From NCBI GenBank assembly GCA_035628915.1, contig DASPIW010000061.1, positions 124,001 through 188,000 of the forward strand: a DNA stretch of 64,000 nucleotides, in the 5' to 3' direction. Position numbers and translations under genes: made by a program. The notes below the pieces were generated by a model that saw only the letters and a program-made list of their open reading frames with translations, was not told where the DNA came from and did no database searches. The DNA comes from JARBUG01 sp035628915. GTDB lineage: Bacteria > Bacillota > Sulfobacillia > Symbiobacteriales > Symbiobacteriaceae. Below, in pieces: positions 49,509 through 58,633 of the stretch (position 1 is its first letter; each line of letters opens with the position of its first letter).

Positions 49509-50534
49509 CTACTTGAGGCTCTGCAGGAACTCGGCCAGGGCGCCGATCTCCTGCGGCGACAGGTTCAGGTTCGGCATCTGCGCCCGCGGCTTCACTGCCT
49601 GCGGGTCGTGCAGCCACTGTGCGAGGCTCTCCGGGGAGGTCTCCAACACCCCGGCGCCGATGATGTTGCGGCTGCCCACGCCGGTCAGGTTAGGCCCCAC
49701 CTTCCCCTTGGCGGTGGTGCCGTTGACGGTGTGGCAGGCGACGCAGCCCTTGTCGTTAAAGAGCTTCCAGCCCGCCTGCGCCCGGTCGCCCAGCGCTGCC
49801 AGGTCCACCGGCGCCTGCCGGGCCCGAACCCACGCTTCGTAGTCGTCGGCCTCCTGCACCACCACCTGCAGGCGCATGTTGGCGTGAGAGGTGCCGCAAA
49901 GCTCGGCGCACTGCCCCGAGTAGGTGCCCACCTTATCGCCCTGCAGCCAGAGGTGGTTCACCCGCCCCGGCACCAGGTCGACCTTGCCGCCCAGGCGGGG
50001 CGCCCAGAAGCTGTGCAGCACATCCGCCGAGGTAAGGGTCAAATCGACCTGCCGGCCGGCGGGAATCACCAGTTCGTTGGCCGTGACGATCCCCAGGTCC
50101 GGGTACTCGATCTCCCACCACCACTGGTGGCCCGTCACCTTGACATGAATCACGTCCGCCGCCGTGGGCCGGGCCGCGAGGGCAAAGGTGGCGCCAATGG
50201 GCTCGACGGCCAGGGGAATCAGCACCAGAATCGCCGCCAGGGTCCAGCCGATCTCAAGCTTCCGGTTCCCTTCCACCTGGGGCGGCAGGCTCTCGTCGCC
50301 GGGCCGCTGCCGGAACCGGATGACCACGTACAGGATCAGTGCAATCACCACAAAACCGATGGCCGCCACCATTTTCAGGTCAAAGGTGAGCAGGTGGAGC
50401 TGCGTCTCTGCCACCGGCCCGGCGGGGTCGACCATGGACTGCGGCGTGCCGGTGCACGCCGTCAGCCCCAACAGCGCCGGCAGCGCCAGCAGTCCCTTCA
50501 GACTCCTCCCGGGACGCCCTGGCCTCCATTTCAA
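49509..50534 (-). CDS. ctaC: Cytochrome c oxidase subunit II with fused cytochrome c (caa3 type)
   Basis: 341 residues from TTG 50534. Lipoprotein-type signal (ALLGLTACTG), two helices, then a cupredoxin with the CuA site CAELCGTSHANM and upstream His in VLHSFWAPRLGG. The C-terminal domain from about residue 250 is cytochrome c, with heme motif GCVACH and a distal Met in the AQMPNLNLSP stretch. Such a caa3 enzyme takes electrons directly from cytochrome c. It is the first gene of ctaCDEF; its promoter should lie in 50535-50640. Confidence 0.95.
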   Translation of the reverse strand: MKWRPGRPGRSLKGLLALPALLGLTACTGTPQSMVDPAGPVAETQLHLLTFDLKMVAAIGFVVIALILYVVIRFRQRPGDESLPPQVEGNRKLEIGWTLAAILVLIPLAVEPIGATFALAARPTAADVIHVKVTGHQWWWEIEYPDLGIVTANELVIPAGRQVDLTLTSADVLHSFWAPRLGGKVDLVPGRVNHLWLQGDKVGTYSGQCAELCGTSHANMRLQVVVQEADDYEAWVRARQAPVDLAALGDRAQAGWKLFNDKGCVACHTVNGTTAKGKVGPNLTGVGSRNIIGAGVLETSPESLAQWLHDPQAVKPRAQMPNLNLSPQEIGALAEFLQSLK

Positions 50535-50790
50535 GGCAGAATCACCCCATTTTAAACATTTGTGATTAGTTGAATACGGAGATTTCCTTGCAGATTCTAG
50601 GATAAGGGTAGGACGAAAGGAGGGCCATACACTCGGGAAAGTATCGCGGTCTACTCTGTTGATAGTACTTTTGTGCTATTGCTGGAGGCTCGTCCAACAC
50701 CCCCGCAGGCATGCGGGGGAGCGCAGAGTTGGTAATGAACCCGGACCGTTTCTCCCGCGGCCTGACGGCCCAGCTGCTGATCACCAAAGA

Positions 50791-50816
50791 AAAGAGCGAG
50801 CCGGGATCCGGCTCGC
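50791..50816 (-). terminator. Terminator of the MBL-fold gene
   Basis: Stem GCGAGCCGG (50796-50804)/CCGGCTCGC (50808-50816); the AAAGAAAA upstream reads as a U-rich run on the minus strand. It lies 20 bases past the stop of the minus gene. The rest of 50535-50836 is spacer holding the likely ctaC promoter. Confidence 0.75.
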
Positions 50817-50836
50817 CTTTGTGCAGTACAGGACGG

Positions 50837-51760
50837 TCAGGTAGCACTCGCCGGCCGCCGCCCCAGCAGGTGCCGGACGTTCTCGCGAAACCAGTACTCG
50901 TGGTATTCGGCGGGCACTTCGATCCGGTCGGCGCAGTCAGGCTTCTCCCCCGCAGCCGCCAGCCCGTCGGCCAGCCGGAAAATCTCGTCCAGATACCGGC
51001 GGGCGCTCCCGAAGCCCTCGGCGGGGCTGACCAGCCCGCCGTGTCCCTGTACCAGCACATCGGCGCCCAGGGCCTCCAGTCTGTCCAGCACAGCCGGCCA
51101 GCGCTCCGGCGTGCCGAGGCAGAGAATCAGATTCCCGCTGACCACCAGGTCGCCCGTAAAGAGCACCCGCTCTTGCGGCAGCCAGAGTACGGCGTCGCCG
51201 GGCGAATGGGACGGGCCGCAGTCGATCAGTTCGGCGCTGCGCGCCGAGCCGTGCAAGGTCAGGCTTCCTTCAAACGACAAGGTAGGCAGCCGGAGATCGT
51301 CCCCCGTGGGATAGCCATCAGAGAACGCGTCGTACTCCCTGACCTCCGCCGTCAGTTCCGCCCGCACCGCCGGGTCCGTGGCGGCGGCAAGCCGGCGACG
51401 GCACCCCTCGGCCCTGGCTTCGATTTGCCGGCGCATCGTTCCCATACGCTGCCGTCCCTGCCGGGCGATCGCTTCCCGGGTAGCGTGCGAGGCGACCAGG
51501 ATGCCATCTTCAAAAATGCGGTTGCCGTTGAAGTGGTCGGGATGCTCGTGGCTGTTGACAATCCACGCCGGGGGGCGCCCCGTCAGCTTCCCGGCGACCG
51601 CCCTCAGCTCGCGGGCCGCCGTGAGGGTGGCGCAGGTGTCATATACCAGCGTACTTCCGCCCAGGTCGACGATTCCTGCGTTGCAGCCCGCTGACCCCTC
51701 ATTTGTCGCGAGCGCAGCATAGACACCGGAACCCAACTGCTCAATCTTCAGGTGCTGCAT
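50837..51760 (-). CDS. MBL-fold metallohydrolase
   Basis: 307 residues from ATG 51760 with GAGGTG seven bases upstream; the frame opens further but without a ribosome site. Metal site NSHEHPDHFNGN (HxHxDH), then CGPSHSPGDAVLWLP with the third His, FTGDLVV for the bridging Asp and VQGHGG for the last His. Glyoxalase II or quorum-lactonase-like hydrolases share this pattern; the substrate is not readable. It is preceded by a helical insertion (EAIARQGRQRMGTMRRQIEARAEGCRRRL). It has its own terminator. Confidence 0.9.
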   Translation of the reverse strand: MQHLKIEQLGSGVYAALATNEGSAGCNAGIVDLGGSTLVYDTCATLTAARELRAVAGKLTGRPPAWIVNSHEHPDHFNGNRIFEDGILVASHATREAIARQGRQRMGTMRRQIEARAEGCRRRLAAATDPAVRAELTAEVREYDAFSDGYPTGDDLRLPTLSFEGSLTLHGSARSAELIDCGPSHSPGDAVLWLPQERVLFTGDLVVSGNLILCLGTPERWPAVLDRLEALGADVLVQGHGGLVSPAEGFGSARRYLDEIFRLADGLAAAGEKPDCADRIEVPAEYHEYWFRENVRHLLGRRPASAT

Positions 51761-51998
51761 TGGCGTCCACCTCGCAGCCGGATTCGACAGGGCTTTCCAC
51801 CTCCCCTTCCTAACTACGGCGAAGGGGAGGCGAATTGCTGAGTTCATGTGGAATCGATACCATCCATCTTTCTCCAAGAAGCTGTGCAAAATGCCTCCTG
51901 AACTGTAAATATAGTCCCTTTTGCTTACATCAAGCCAGTGACCGCGGTGTCCCTTCTAGACTTTTCGTAGATTGCACATAAGAATTTGGTTGTGGTAA

Positions 51999-52027
51999 TA
52001 GACAGAACCCGCTTCATCCCATATGAT
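51999..52027 (+). promoter_or_regulatory. Promoter of the carbohydrate operon
   Basis: TAGACA (51999-52004), a 17-base spacer and TATGAT (52022-52027), each one base from consensus. The 51761-52149 gap also holds the operator below and spacer; nothing else is recognised. Confidence 0.72.
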
Positions 52028-52031
52028 CAAT

Positions 52032-52046
52032 GTGGAAACGTTACCC
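52032..52046. promoter_or_regulatory. Putative LacI-family operator
   Basis: GTGGAAACGTTACCC, an imperfect palindrome around a central CG as in LacI/GalR operators. It covers the predicted transcription start, so binding by the LacI-type protein of this operon would block initiation. Confidence 0.62.
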
Positions 52047-52149
52047 TACGGATTTGGCACAGGGAAGGGAGGCGCCGTACCCCGCAATTCTGCGTCTGCG
52101 CTGTTGGGCATCCGACGACTGAATCGAGTTCGAACCAGAGGAGGACAAC

Positions 52150-53490
52150 ATGATGTCGAACGGTAAGAAGTGGCGGACGTTCCTGGGTGTCTCGGTGTTG
52201 ACGGTCATCGCAGTGGTCGTTTCGGCGTGCAGCTCCGGTGCCAAGCCGGCGGAGAACAAGCCCGCTGCCCCGGCGGCGGAAGCCAAGCCGGAGCCCAAGG
52301 CCGAGCCGAAGGGCGAAGTCAAAATGTGGACCGGTTTCGCCGCCGGCGGCGAGGCCGCCGGCATCAAGCAGATTCTGGACCTGTGGCAGACCAAAAACTC
52401 GCCGATCACCATTAACCATCGCCCCATCGGCAACGAGCAGTTTGAGACCGTGGTCCGAACCGGCCTGAACGGTGGCGATGCGCCTGACCTCCTCCAGTTC
52501 GAAGGCTACGCACAGACCCGGTCGTTTGCCGCAGCGGGTCAGTTGACCGACCTGACGCAGTGGTGGAACGCCAACAAGTCCCGCTATGTGGTCGCCGATT
52601 CGCTGGTCAAGGCCTGCGAGTACCAGGGCAAGGTCTGGTGCGTGCCCTACTCCATGCACACCGGCTTCCAGATCTACTACAACGCCGACATCCTGGCCAA
52701 GTACAACATCGCCGTGCCCAAGGACTACGATGAGTTCCTGGCTGCCGCTGAGACCCTGAAGAAGAACGGCGTCACGCCCATTGCCTTCGGCGACAAGGAA
52801 GGCTGGCCCGGCGAGCACTACTGGATGGCCTTCCTCGTACAGCGCTGCGGTGTCGATACGACCTACAAGGCGATCAACCGCCAGGGCGCCAAGTTCTCTG
52901 ACGCTTGCTTCACGCAGGCGGCTGCCGACTTCCAGAACCTCGCCAAGAAGGGGTACTTCTCCCCCGGCGCCGCCAGCGATACTTACAGCACCGCCCAGGC
53001 CTACTTCCTCTCCGGCAAGGCCGCCTTCTTCCAGACCGGCAGCTGGCACGCCGCCAACTGGGTCTCCAAGCCCCCGACCTTCAAGGCCGGCATCATGCCC
53101 TTCCCGCGGCTGAAGGATGCCGCCGTCAAGGAAGACCAGACCGGCGCCGTGACCCACGTGATCGCGGTGCCGGCGGGCGGCAAGAACAAGGATGCCGCCA
53201 TGAAGGTGCTGGACTTCCTCGTCTCCGATGAAGTGCAGAAGCTGTGGGCCCAGGCCGGCCAGATCGCCCTGGTCAAGGGCGCCGTCGAAGCGGGCTCGCC
53301 CGAGACGGTCAAGCAAATGTGGGCCCAGTTCTCCCAGGCCAAGGCCTCCCTCCCCTGGATTGAGAACGAACTGCCCCCCGGCGTCGGTCCCGACAAGGTA
53401 TACAACGGCACCACCGCCCTGGTCAGCGGTGCGATGACGCCTGAGCAGTTTACCAAGTCGATCGAAGACGCCGTGGCGGCCGCGAAGTAA
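52150..53490 (+). CDS. Sugar ABC transporter substrate-binding lipoprotein
   Basis: 446 residues from ATG with AGGAGG upstream. Lipobox VSAC anchors it outside the membrane, then a Pro/Ala/Lys-rich linker. Type II periplasmic-binding fold: KMWTGFAAGGEAAGIKQILDLWQ, TGLNGGDAPDLLQFEGYAQTRSFAAAGQLTDLTQWW and VPYSMHTGFQIYYNADILAKYNIAVPKDYDEFLAAAETLKKNG. This is the CUT1 binding-protein family, usually for di- and oligosaccharides. It is the first gene of the LacI-controlled operon. No ATPase gene is present, so a shared MsiK-type ATPase is likely. Confidence 0.93.
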   Translation: MMSNGKKWRTFLGVSVLTVIAVVVSACSSGAKPAENKPAAPAAEAKPEPKAEPKGEVKMWTGFAAGGEAAGIKQILDLWQTKNSPITINHRPIGNEQFETVVRTGLNGGDAPDLLQFEGYAQTRSFAAAGQLTDLTQWWNANKSRYVVADSLVKACEYQGKVWCVPYSMHTGFQIYYNADILAKYNIAVPKDYDEFLAAAETLKKNGVTPIAFGDKEGWPGEHYWMAFLVQRCGVDTTYKAINRQGAKFSDACFTQAAADFQNLAKKGYFSPGAASDTYSTAQAYFLSGKAAFFQTGSWHAANWVSKPPTFKAGIMPFPRLKDAAVKEDQTGAVTHVIAVPAGGKNKDAAMKVLDFLVSDEVQKLWAQAGQIALVKGAVEAGSPETVKQMWAQFSQAKASLPWIENELPPGVGPDKVYNGTTALVSGAMTPEQFTKSIEDAVAAAK

Positions 53491-53582
53491 TCGTACATGT
53501 CATGCGGGGCGGCTTGCTGCAGAGTCTGGGGCAAGCCGCCCACTCCCACTGGCGTGCAGAGCCGCCGAGGAGGGCACGGACC

Positions 53583-54479
53583 ATGGCCGAACTGAAGCAC
53601 CGCGGGCTCGGGAAGCTGTGGCTGGTGATCGGGCTGTTTCTCGCACCCGCGCTCATCTTCTACACCCTGTTTCTGATCGTCCCGCTGATTGGAACCCTGC
53701 TGCTGAGTCTGACGCACTGGAACGGGTACAACTTTGCAATGATCAAGTTTGCGGGACTGGCGAACTTCAAGGCGGCTGCCGCCGACCCGGTCTTCTGGCA
53801 GGCCCTCTCCCACAACCTGTACTTCCTGGCGGGCGCCCTGATCGTCAACGTGGGCGTGGCGCTCTTCTTCGCCCTGGCACTGGACCAGAAGCTCCCGCTG
53901 ACCAACCTGTTTCGCGGCATCTACTTGATGCCCGCGGTGATATCGCTGGTCGTGACGGGCGTGGTCTTCAACCTGGTGCTCAGCCCTTCGCTCGGACTGA
54001 TCAACCCGTTCCTCACGCTGATCGGCCTGGAAGAGTGGGCAGGCGAGTGGCTGGGAAACCCGTCCCGGGTCCTCCCGGTGCTGGTCTTCATCAACTGCTG
54101 GCAAGGCTTCGGCCTCTCGATGTTCCTTTTTATCGCCAGGCTGGTGGCGATTCCGGAGGACCTGCACGAGGCGGCGTTTGTCGACGGTGCCAACCGCTTT
54201 CAGGACATCTGGTATGTGACTCTGCCCATGCTGAAGAACACGGTGGCAGTGGTCACATTACTGGAAGCCATCAACAGCCTCAAGACGTTCTCGATCATCT
54301 ACGTCATGACCAAAGGCGGCCCCAACCACAAGAGCGAGGTGCTCTCCAGCTGGGGCTACTTCCAGGCGTTCACCGCCAACAAGGTCGGCTACGGCAGCGC
54401 CATCCTGGTCGTCCTGCTGCTGTTGACCTTCATGCTTGCGTACGTGCACGTAACCCGGTTCCAGTCCCGAGAGGAGTAA
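53583..54479 (+). CDS. Sugar ABC transporter permease, MalF/UgpA-type
   Basis: 298 residues from ATG 53583 with GAGGAGGG upstream; the 27-codon in-frame extension has no site. Six helices and the EAA loop EDLHEAAFVDGANRFQDIWYVTLPMLKN, which contacts the ATPase. It belongs to the CUT1 family and pairs with the next gene. It moves oligosaccharides across the cytoplasmic membrane. Confidence 0.93.
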   Translation: MAELKHRGLGKLWLVIGLFLAPALIFYTLFLIVPLIGTLLLSLTHWNGYNFAMIKFAGLANFKAAAADPVFWQALSHNLYFLAGALIVNVGVALFFALALDQKLPLTNLFRGIYLMPAVISLVVTGVVFNLVLSPSLGLINPFLTLIGLEEWAGEWLGNPSRVLPVLVFINCWQGFGLSMFLFIARLVAIPEDLHEAAFVDGANRFQDIWYVTLPMLKNTVAVVTLLEAINSLKTFSIIYVMTKGGPNHKSEVLSSWGYFQAFTANKVGYGSAILVVLLLLTFMLAYVHVTRFQSREE

Positions 54480-54494
54480 GAACGGAGGGGCGCT

Positions 54495-55322
54495 ATGCGC
54501 AAGAGCCGAATCGTACTGGCCGCCGTTCTGTATCCGATCTACACCATCGCGGCCGTGCTCATTCTCTATCCGGTGGTCTGGATGATCTACAGCTCCTTTA
54601 AGAGCAATATGGACATCCTCTCCAACGTCTTCGCACTGCCCAGGCAGATCAGTTTTGAAAACTACGTCACCGTCTTCACCACAGGCGGTCTGGGCCGCTT
54701 CTTTGCCAACAGCCTGTTCATCAGCAGCGTATCGGTGGCCGGCCTGATCCTCTTCTCAGCCATGGCCGCCTACGCGTTCGCAACCTTTGAGTTCAGAGGC
54801 AAGAAGGCGCTCTTCCTCTTCTGCCTGATCGGCATGATGGTGCCGACGCAGTCGCTGATCATTTCGGGCTTCAAATGGATGTCCGTGCTGAAGCTCGTCA
54901 ACACATACTGGGCGCTGATTTTCACCTACCTGGGCTGGGGCTCGTTCGGCATTCAGGTGCTCCGCAACTTCTTTCAGTCCGTGCCCAAGGAAGTGAAAGA
55001 AGCAGCGCTCATCGACGGCGCGGGACACTGGCACATGTTCACGAAGATCATGCTGCCGTTGGCCCGCCCATCGATTTCCACTGTCACCATCTTCTACTTC
55101 ATGTGGGTCTGGAACGAGTTCATCTACCCCCTGGTCTACATGCAGGAGCCGGAGAAGTTCACCGTCCCCCTCGGGATCCTGTTCTTTAACGACCGCTACA
55201 ACGTCGACTGGGGCCTGCAGATGGCAGGCCTGGCTGTGGCGACGATTCCGCCGCTCATCGTCTATTACACCTTCCAGAAGCAGTTCATTCGCGGCATCCT
55301 GGCCGGTGCCGTGAAGGGCTAG
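54495..55322 (+). CDS. Sugar ABC transporter permease, MalG/UgpE-type
   Basis: 275 residues from ATG with ACGGAGGGG upstream. Six helices and EAA loop KEVKEAALIDGAGHWHMFTKIMLPLARPSIST. The short C-terminal FIRGILAGAVKG is a CUT1 G-subunit mark. It completes the two-permease channel. 15 bases after the first permease, 73 bases before the glycosidase-like gene start. Confidence 0.94.
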   Translation: MRKSRIVLAAVLYPIYTIAAVLILYPVVWMIYSSFKSNMDILSNVFALPRQISFENYVTVFTTGGLGRFFANSLFISSVSVAGLILFSAMAAYAFATFEFRGKKALFLFCLIGMMVPTQSLIISGFKWMSVLKLVNTYWALIFTYLGWGSFGIQVLRNFFQSVPKEVKEAALIDGAGHWHMFTKIMLPLARPSISTVTIFYFMWVWNEFIYPLVYMQEPEKFTVPLGILFFNDRYNVDWGLQMAGLAVATIPPLIVYYTFQKQFIRGILAGAVKG

Positions 55323-55395
55323 TCTGAATTGTGCGCGAGCAGGTGGTGTCGTGCGGATTGCAGAAGTTACCGCCAGTCAGGCAGGAGGAATCCAT

Positions 55396-57561
55396 ATGGA
55401 ACGCGGCAGCTACTTCGACGCCTGGTACCGGGATGAGCACTGCTATCACCCCAGTTTACCGATGCGCCGGATTCAGATGGTCGAGGACCTGGAGCGATAT
55501 CATGTGACCTTGCTGGTCTGGTCCGCCCTGGGCGGCGGCTCGCTGAGCCTGCCGTACCTGGAGGAGGAAGCCTTCGGCCAGGTGCCGGCGCGCCTGCGCT
55601 TTTACGGCTACATGAACGACCAGGAGTTCATCCGGGAGTGCGATAAGCGGGGTATTAAAGTCTTCGGCGTGGTCTTTGAAGTCCAGGGCTGGGAGTTCCC
55701 GGTGGAGCTGAGCGAAGACGAATCGCAGCTGCTCTCCCTAAGTAAGACCTTCGGCGAAGGCAAGCCCGGCTGGTACGGGCTCCGGGAGTTTACGCAGAAC
55801 CGCTACCCCAAGCTGTTCGGCGGCAAGCGGTGTGAAGACTACTTCCCCGGCGGTCTGGTCAACTCGGCAGGAGAGAGAGTTTCGGACCTCTGGGAAGAGT
55901 GCGCCGCCCGCGTTATCGACGGCACTGCGGTGCACGCCGGCTGGGTCGAAGTGGTGGGCCACCCCCACCAGTGCTACCAGATGTGCCGGAACAACCCCGT
56001 CTGGCGGCAGTACATGAAGAAGATCATCGAGATTCAGATCGACGCGGGCGTGCACGGCGTCCATTTGGACGAATGCGAACTGCCGATTACGGCCGTCTCG
56101 CGGGGCGGCTGCTTCTGCAAGGACTGCATGGCGCAGTTCCGGGAGTACCTGCTGCGGCGGCAGGCGGAAGGGACGCTGCCCGCCGACCTGCAGGCGCTGG
56201 ATCTGAGCGCCTTCCATTACGGCGATTACCTGAAAGCCCGTGGCGCCCAGGTGCCGGGGCCCCGGGCCGAGATTCCGCACTTCAACTTATACATGGCCTT
56301 CCAGATGGAAGCGATCACCCGGTATTTCCGGGAGATGTGCGACTTCGTGCGGGAGTACGGGGCCAAAAAGGGCCGCAAGGTTCTGGTCAGCGGCAACTTC
56401 TTCAACCTGCAGACCTGCTACGTGCCCCTGGAGCCCAACGTGGACATCGTCGTGACGGAGCAGCGGCAGACGATTTTCCGCCAGATTCCCTGGTACCGCT
56501 ACTGCGTCGGCTTCGCCGGCACCAAGCCGGTGGTGGTCGTGGAGAACCCGTACGGCGGCGTCATTCCCGACCTGCTGCAGCGGGTGAAGGAGGGCCGCAG
56601 CTACGACAAGTATCGGCTGCTGCTGCTGGAAGGCGCCGCCTACGGCGTCAACCACGCCGTGCCCTACGGCGCCTGGATGGGCAATACGATTCGCGACGCC
56701 TTCTACCCGCCCCGGGAGGCCACTTCCGAAGTGCAGGACTTCCTGCGCAGCAAGGAAGGGCTGTTCGGCGGACCCTCCGGCGCCGAAGTCGCCATGCTCT
56801 TCAGCTTCCCGAGCTACGACCAGCGCGAGGCGCCACGGGCCGCGGCCGGCCTGATGGAGAATCGGCGGGCCGTCAACGCTCTCTCCTTCGCCGAATACGA
56901 AGACTCCGGCCTGCCTTTCTGGGACCTTGCACGGGTGCTGGCCGACCGGCAGACACCGTTCGATGTGATCATGCTGGCGGACGGCTGCCTCCGCCCGGAT
57001 GACTTTTCCGCCGGCGCCCTGAACGGCTATCGCTGCGCCGTCGTGCCGGACTCGCCGGCAATGACCGCGGGGCAGGTGGAGGCGCTCCTGGCCTACGTGC
57101 AGGGCGGCGGACGGCTCATGGTCTACGGGCGGATGGCGGAGAACGTTGCCACACCGGCCCGGGCTGCGCTGCTGGCCCATCCCAACACGGTGCAGATGGT
57201 CCTGGGCGCCGGGGACCCGGCGGAAGTGGGCGCGGTGGCGGCGCGGATTGCCAGCCTGCTGCCCGAAGGGCGGGCGCAGGTGGAGACGTCGGCGCCGGAG
57301 GATCTCGGGGTCAATCTGCAGCAGGCGGGACCGGAACGGGCTGTCCTGCACCTGGTCAACTATCGGTACGACATCGCCCGGGACTGCAGTGCCCCGATTG
57401 CCAACCTGCAGGTCAGCCTGCGGTTGGGCTTCACGCCGGCTGCGGCGGCGCTGCACACGCTGCAGGGAGAGTTCCCGCTGCCGGTCACCGTACAGAACGG
57501 CCGCACCCAGGTTACCGTGGCAGAGTTCCCGCTTTACGGAGCGATCGAGTTCACGGCGTAA
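55396..57561 (+). CDS. Putative glycoside hydrolase (TIM barrel with trimerisation-like domain)
   Basis: 721 residues from ATG 55396, which has an ideal AGGAGG seven bases upstream; a GTG at 55351 is a weaker alternative. It reads as a barrel with WYRDEHCYHPSLPMRR, HLDECELPITAVSRGGCFCKDCMAQFREYL (candidate acid in DE) and a late VAMLFSFPSYDQREAP segment like the beta-galactosidase trimerisation domain. It ends in a small beta-sandwich. The GHL/alpha-amylase-like families fit best. It has no signal peptide, so it acts on an imported oligosaccharide in the cytoplasm. Specificity is unknown. Confidence 0.75.
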   Translation: MERGSYFDAWYRDEHCYHPSLPMRRIQMVEDLERYHVTLLVWSALGGGSLSLPYLEEEAFGQVPARLRFYGYMNDQEFIRECDKRGIKVFGVVFEVQGWEFPVELSEDESQLLSLSKTFGEGKPGWYGLREFTQNRYPKLFGGKRCEDYFPGGLVNSAGERVSDLWEECAARVIDGTAVHAGWVEVVGHPHQCYQMCRNNPVWRQYMKKIIEIQIDAGVHGVHLDECELPITAVSRGGCFCKDCMAQFREYLLRRQAEGTLPADLQALDLSAFHYGDYLKARGAQVPGPRAEIPHFNLYMAFQMEAITRYFREMCDFVREYGAKKGRKVLVSGNFFNLQTCYVPLEPNVDIVVTEQRQTIFRQIPWYRYCVGFAGTKPVVVVENPYGGVIPDLLQRVKEGRSYDKYRLLLLEGAAYGVNHAVPYGAWMGNTIRDAFYPPREATSEVQDFLRSKEGLFGGPSGAEVAMLFSFPSYDQREAPRAAAGLMENRRAVNALSFAEYEDSGLPFWDLARVLADRQTPFDVIMLADGCLRPDDFSAGALNGYRCAVVPDSPAMTAGQVEALLAYVQGGGRLMVYGRMAENVATPARAALLAHPNTVQMVLGAGDPAEVGAVAARIASLLPEGRAQVETSAPEDLGVNLQQAGPERAVLHLVNYRYDIARDCSAPIANLQVSLRLGFTPAAAALHTLQGEFPLPVTVQNGRTQVTVAEFPLYGAIEFTA

Positions 57562-57598
57562 GGACTGCGGCCCCCTGACAAGAACGGGAGGATCAACC

Positions 57599-58609
57599 AT
57601 GCCGACGATCAAGGATGTGGCCCGCCATGCGGGAGTGGCAGTTTCAACGGTTTCCCGGGTGCTCAACGGTACCGGGTATGTCAGCCCGGATACGCGTGAG
57701 AAAGTGGATCACGCGATCGCACAGCTGGGATTCCGGCCCAATAAGCTTGCCCGTGGCCTGATCAGCCGCACATCGTACACCATTGCGCTAATCCTCTCCG
57801 ACGTCAGCAACCCGTTCTTTGCGGCCATGATTAAGGGCGTGGAAGCGGAAGCCCGGGCAGCGGGCTATAGCGTCATTGTCGGCAACGCCGAACAGGATCC
57901 CGAGGTCGTGACCGCCTGGGTCGACGGCCTGCGGGGGCACTGGGTGAACGGAGTGCTGTTTGCGACCGCTCCCCGTCATGAAGACATTCAGATCCTGCGG
58001 GAAGAGCAGATTGCCTGGGCGTTTATTGACAACGACCTCGATGGAGTGGAGTGCGACCAGATTCTGGTCGACCACCGGGAAGGCGCCCGTGCTGCCACGC
58101 GGCACTTGCTGGAGCTCGGGCACCGGCGCATCGGCCACATCAGCGGGCCGCGCCGCCCCTCCGCCTTTACCCGTCTGCTGGGCTTTCTGGAAGCGCTCCA
58201 GGAGGCGGGTATCGAACCCCGCCCGGAATGGATCAGCGAGTACGGCGGCTACACGTTTGACCATGGCTACAAGGCCATGCAGGTCATGCTGCAGATTCCC
58301 GCCGGGCAGCGGCCCACCGGGATCTTCTGCGTCAACGACCTCTCCGCGGTGGGCGCCCTGCAGGCGGCTTCAGACGCCGGCCTGGAAGTGCCACGCGACA
58401 TTTCGATCGTCGGGTACGACGATATTGTCTGGGCCCGGTTGCTGCGCCCCACCCTCACCACCGTCTCGCAGCCGGTGGAAGAGCTGGGGCGACGGGCGAC
58501 CCGGCTGCTGCTGCGCCGCATTACAGAGGAGTCGCCGGGCGCCTTTGAGCGGGTCGTGCTCAAATCGTCCCTGGTCGTAAGGCAGAGCACAGCGGCACCC
58601 GGGTCATAG
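57599..58609 (+). CDS. LacI-family transcriptional regulator
   Basis: 336 residues from ATG with GGGAGG upstream. The HTH is textbook: TIKDVARHAGVAVSTVSRVLNGTGYVSPDTREKV. A type I periplasmic-binding ligand domain follows (SYTIALILSDVSNPFFAAMIKGVE, GVLFATAPRHEDI, ISGPRRPSAFTRLLGFLEAL, DDIVWARLLRPTLTTVSQP). It should repress the operon by the operator at 52032 until a sugar binds. It lies inside the operon it is predicted to control. Confidence 0.95.
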   Translation: MPTIKDVARHAGVAVSTVSRVLNGTGYVSPDTREKVDHAIAQLGFRPNKLARGLISRTSYTIALILSDVSNPFFAAMIKGVEAEARAAGYSVIVGNAEQDPEVVTAWVDGLRGHWVNGVLFATAPRHEDIQILREEQIAWAFIDNDLDGVECDQILVDHREGARAATRHLLELGHRRIGHISGPRRPSAFTRLLGFLEALQEAGIEPRPEWISEYGGYTFDHGYKAMQVMLQIPAGQRPTGIFCVNDLSAVGALQAASDAGLEVPRDISIVGYDDIVWARLLRPTLTTVSQPVEELGRRATRLLLRRITEESPGAFERVVLKSSLVVRQSTAAPGS

Positions 58610-58633
58610 GCTATAAACTCGGGAGGTAATCCG

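Noticed and set aside
51972..52001. Alternative promoter TTGCAC-N18-TAATAG for the sugar operon
   Set aside because: Its -10 matches consensus at only three positions; the pair at 51999-52027 is far better.
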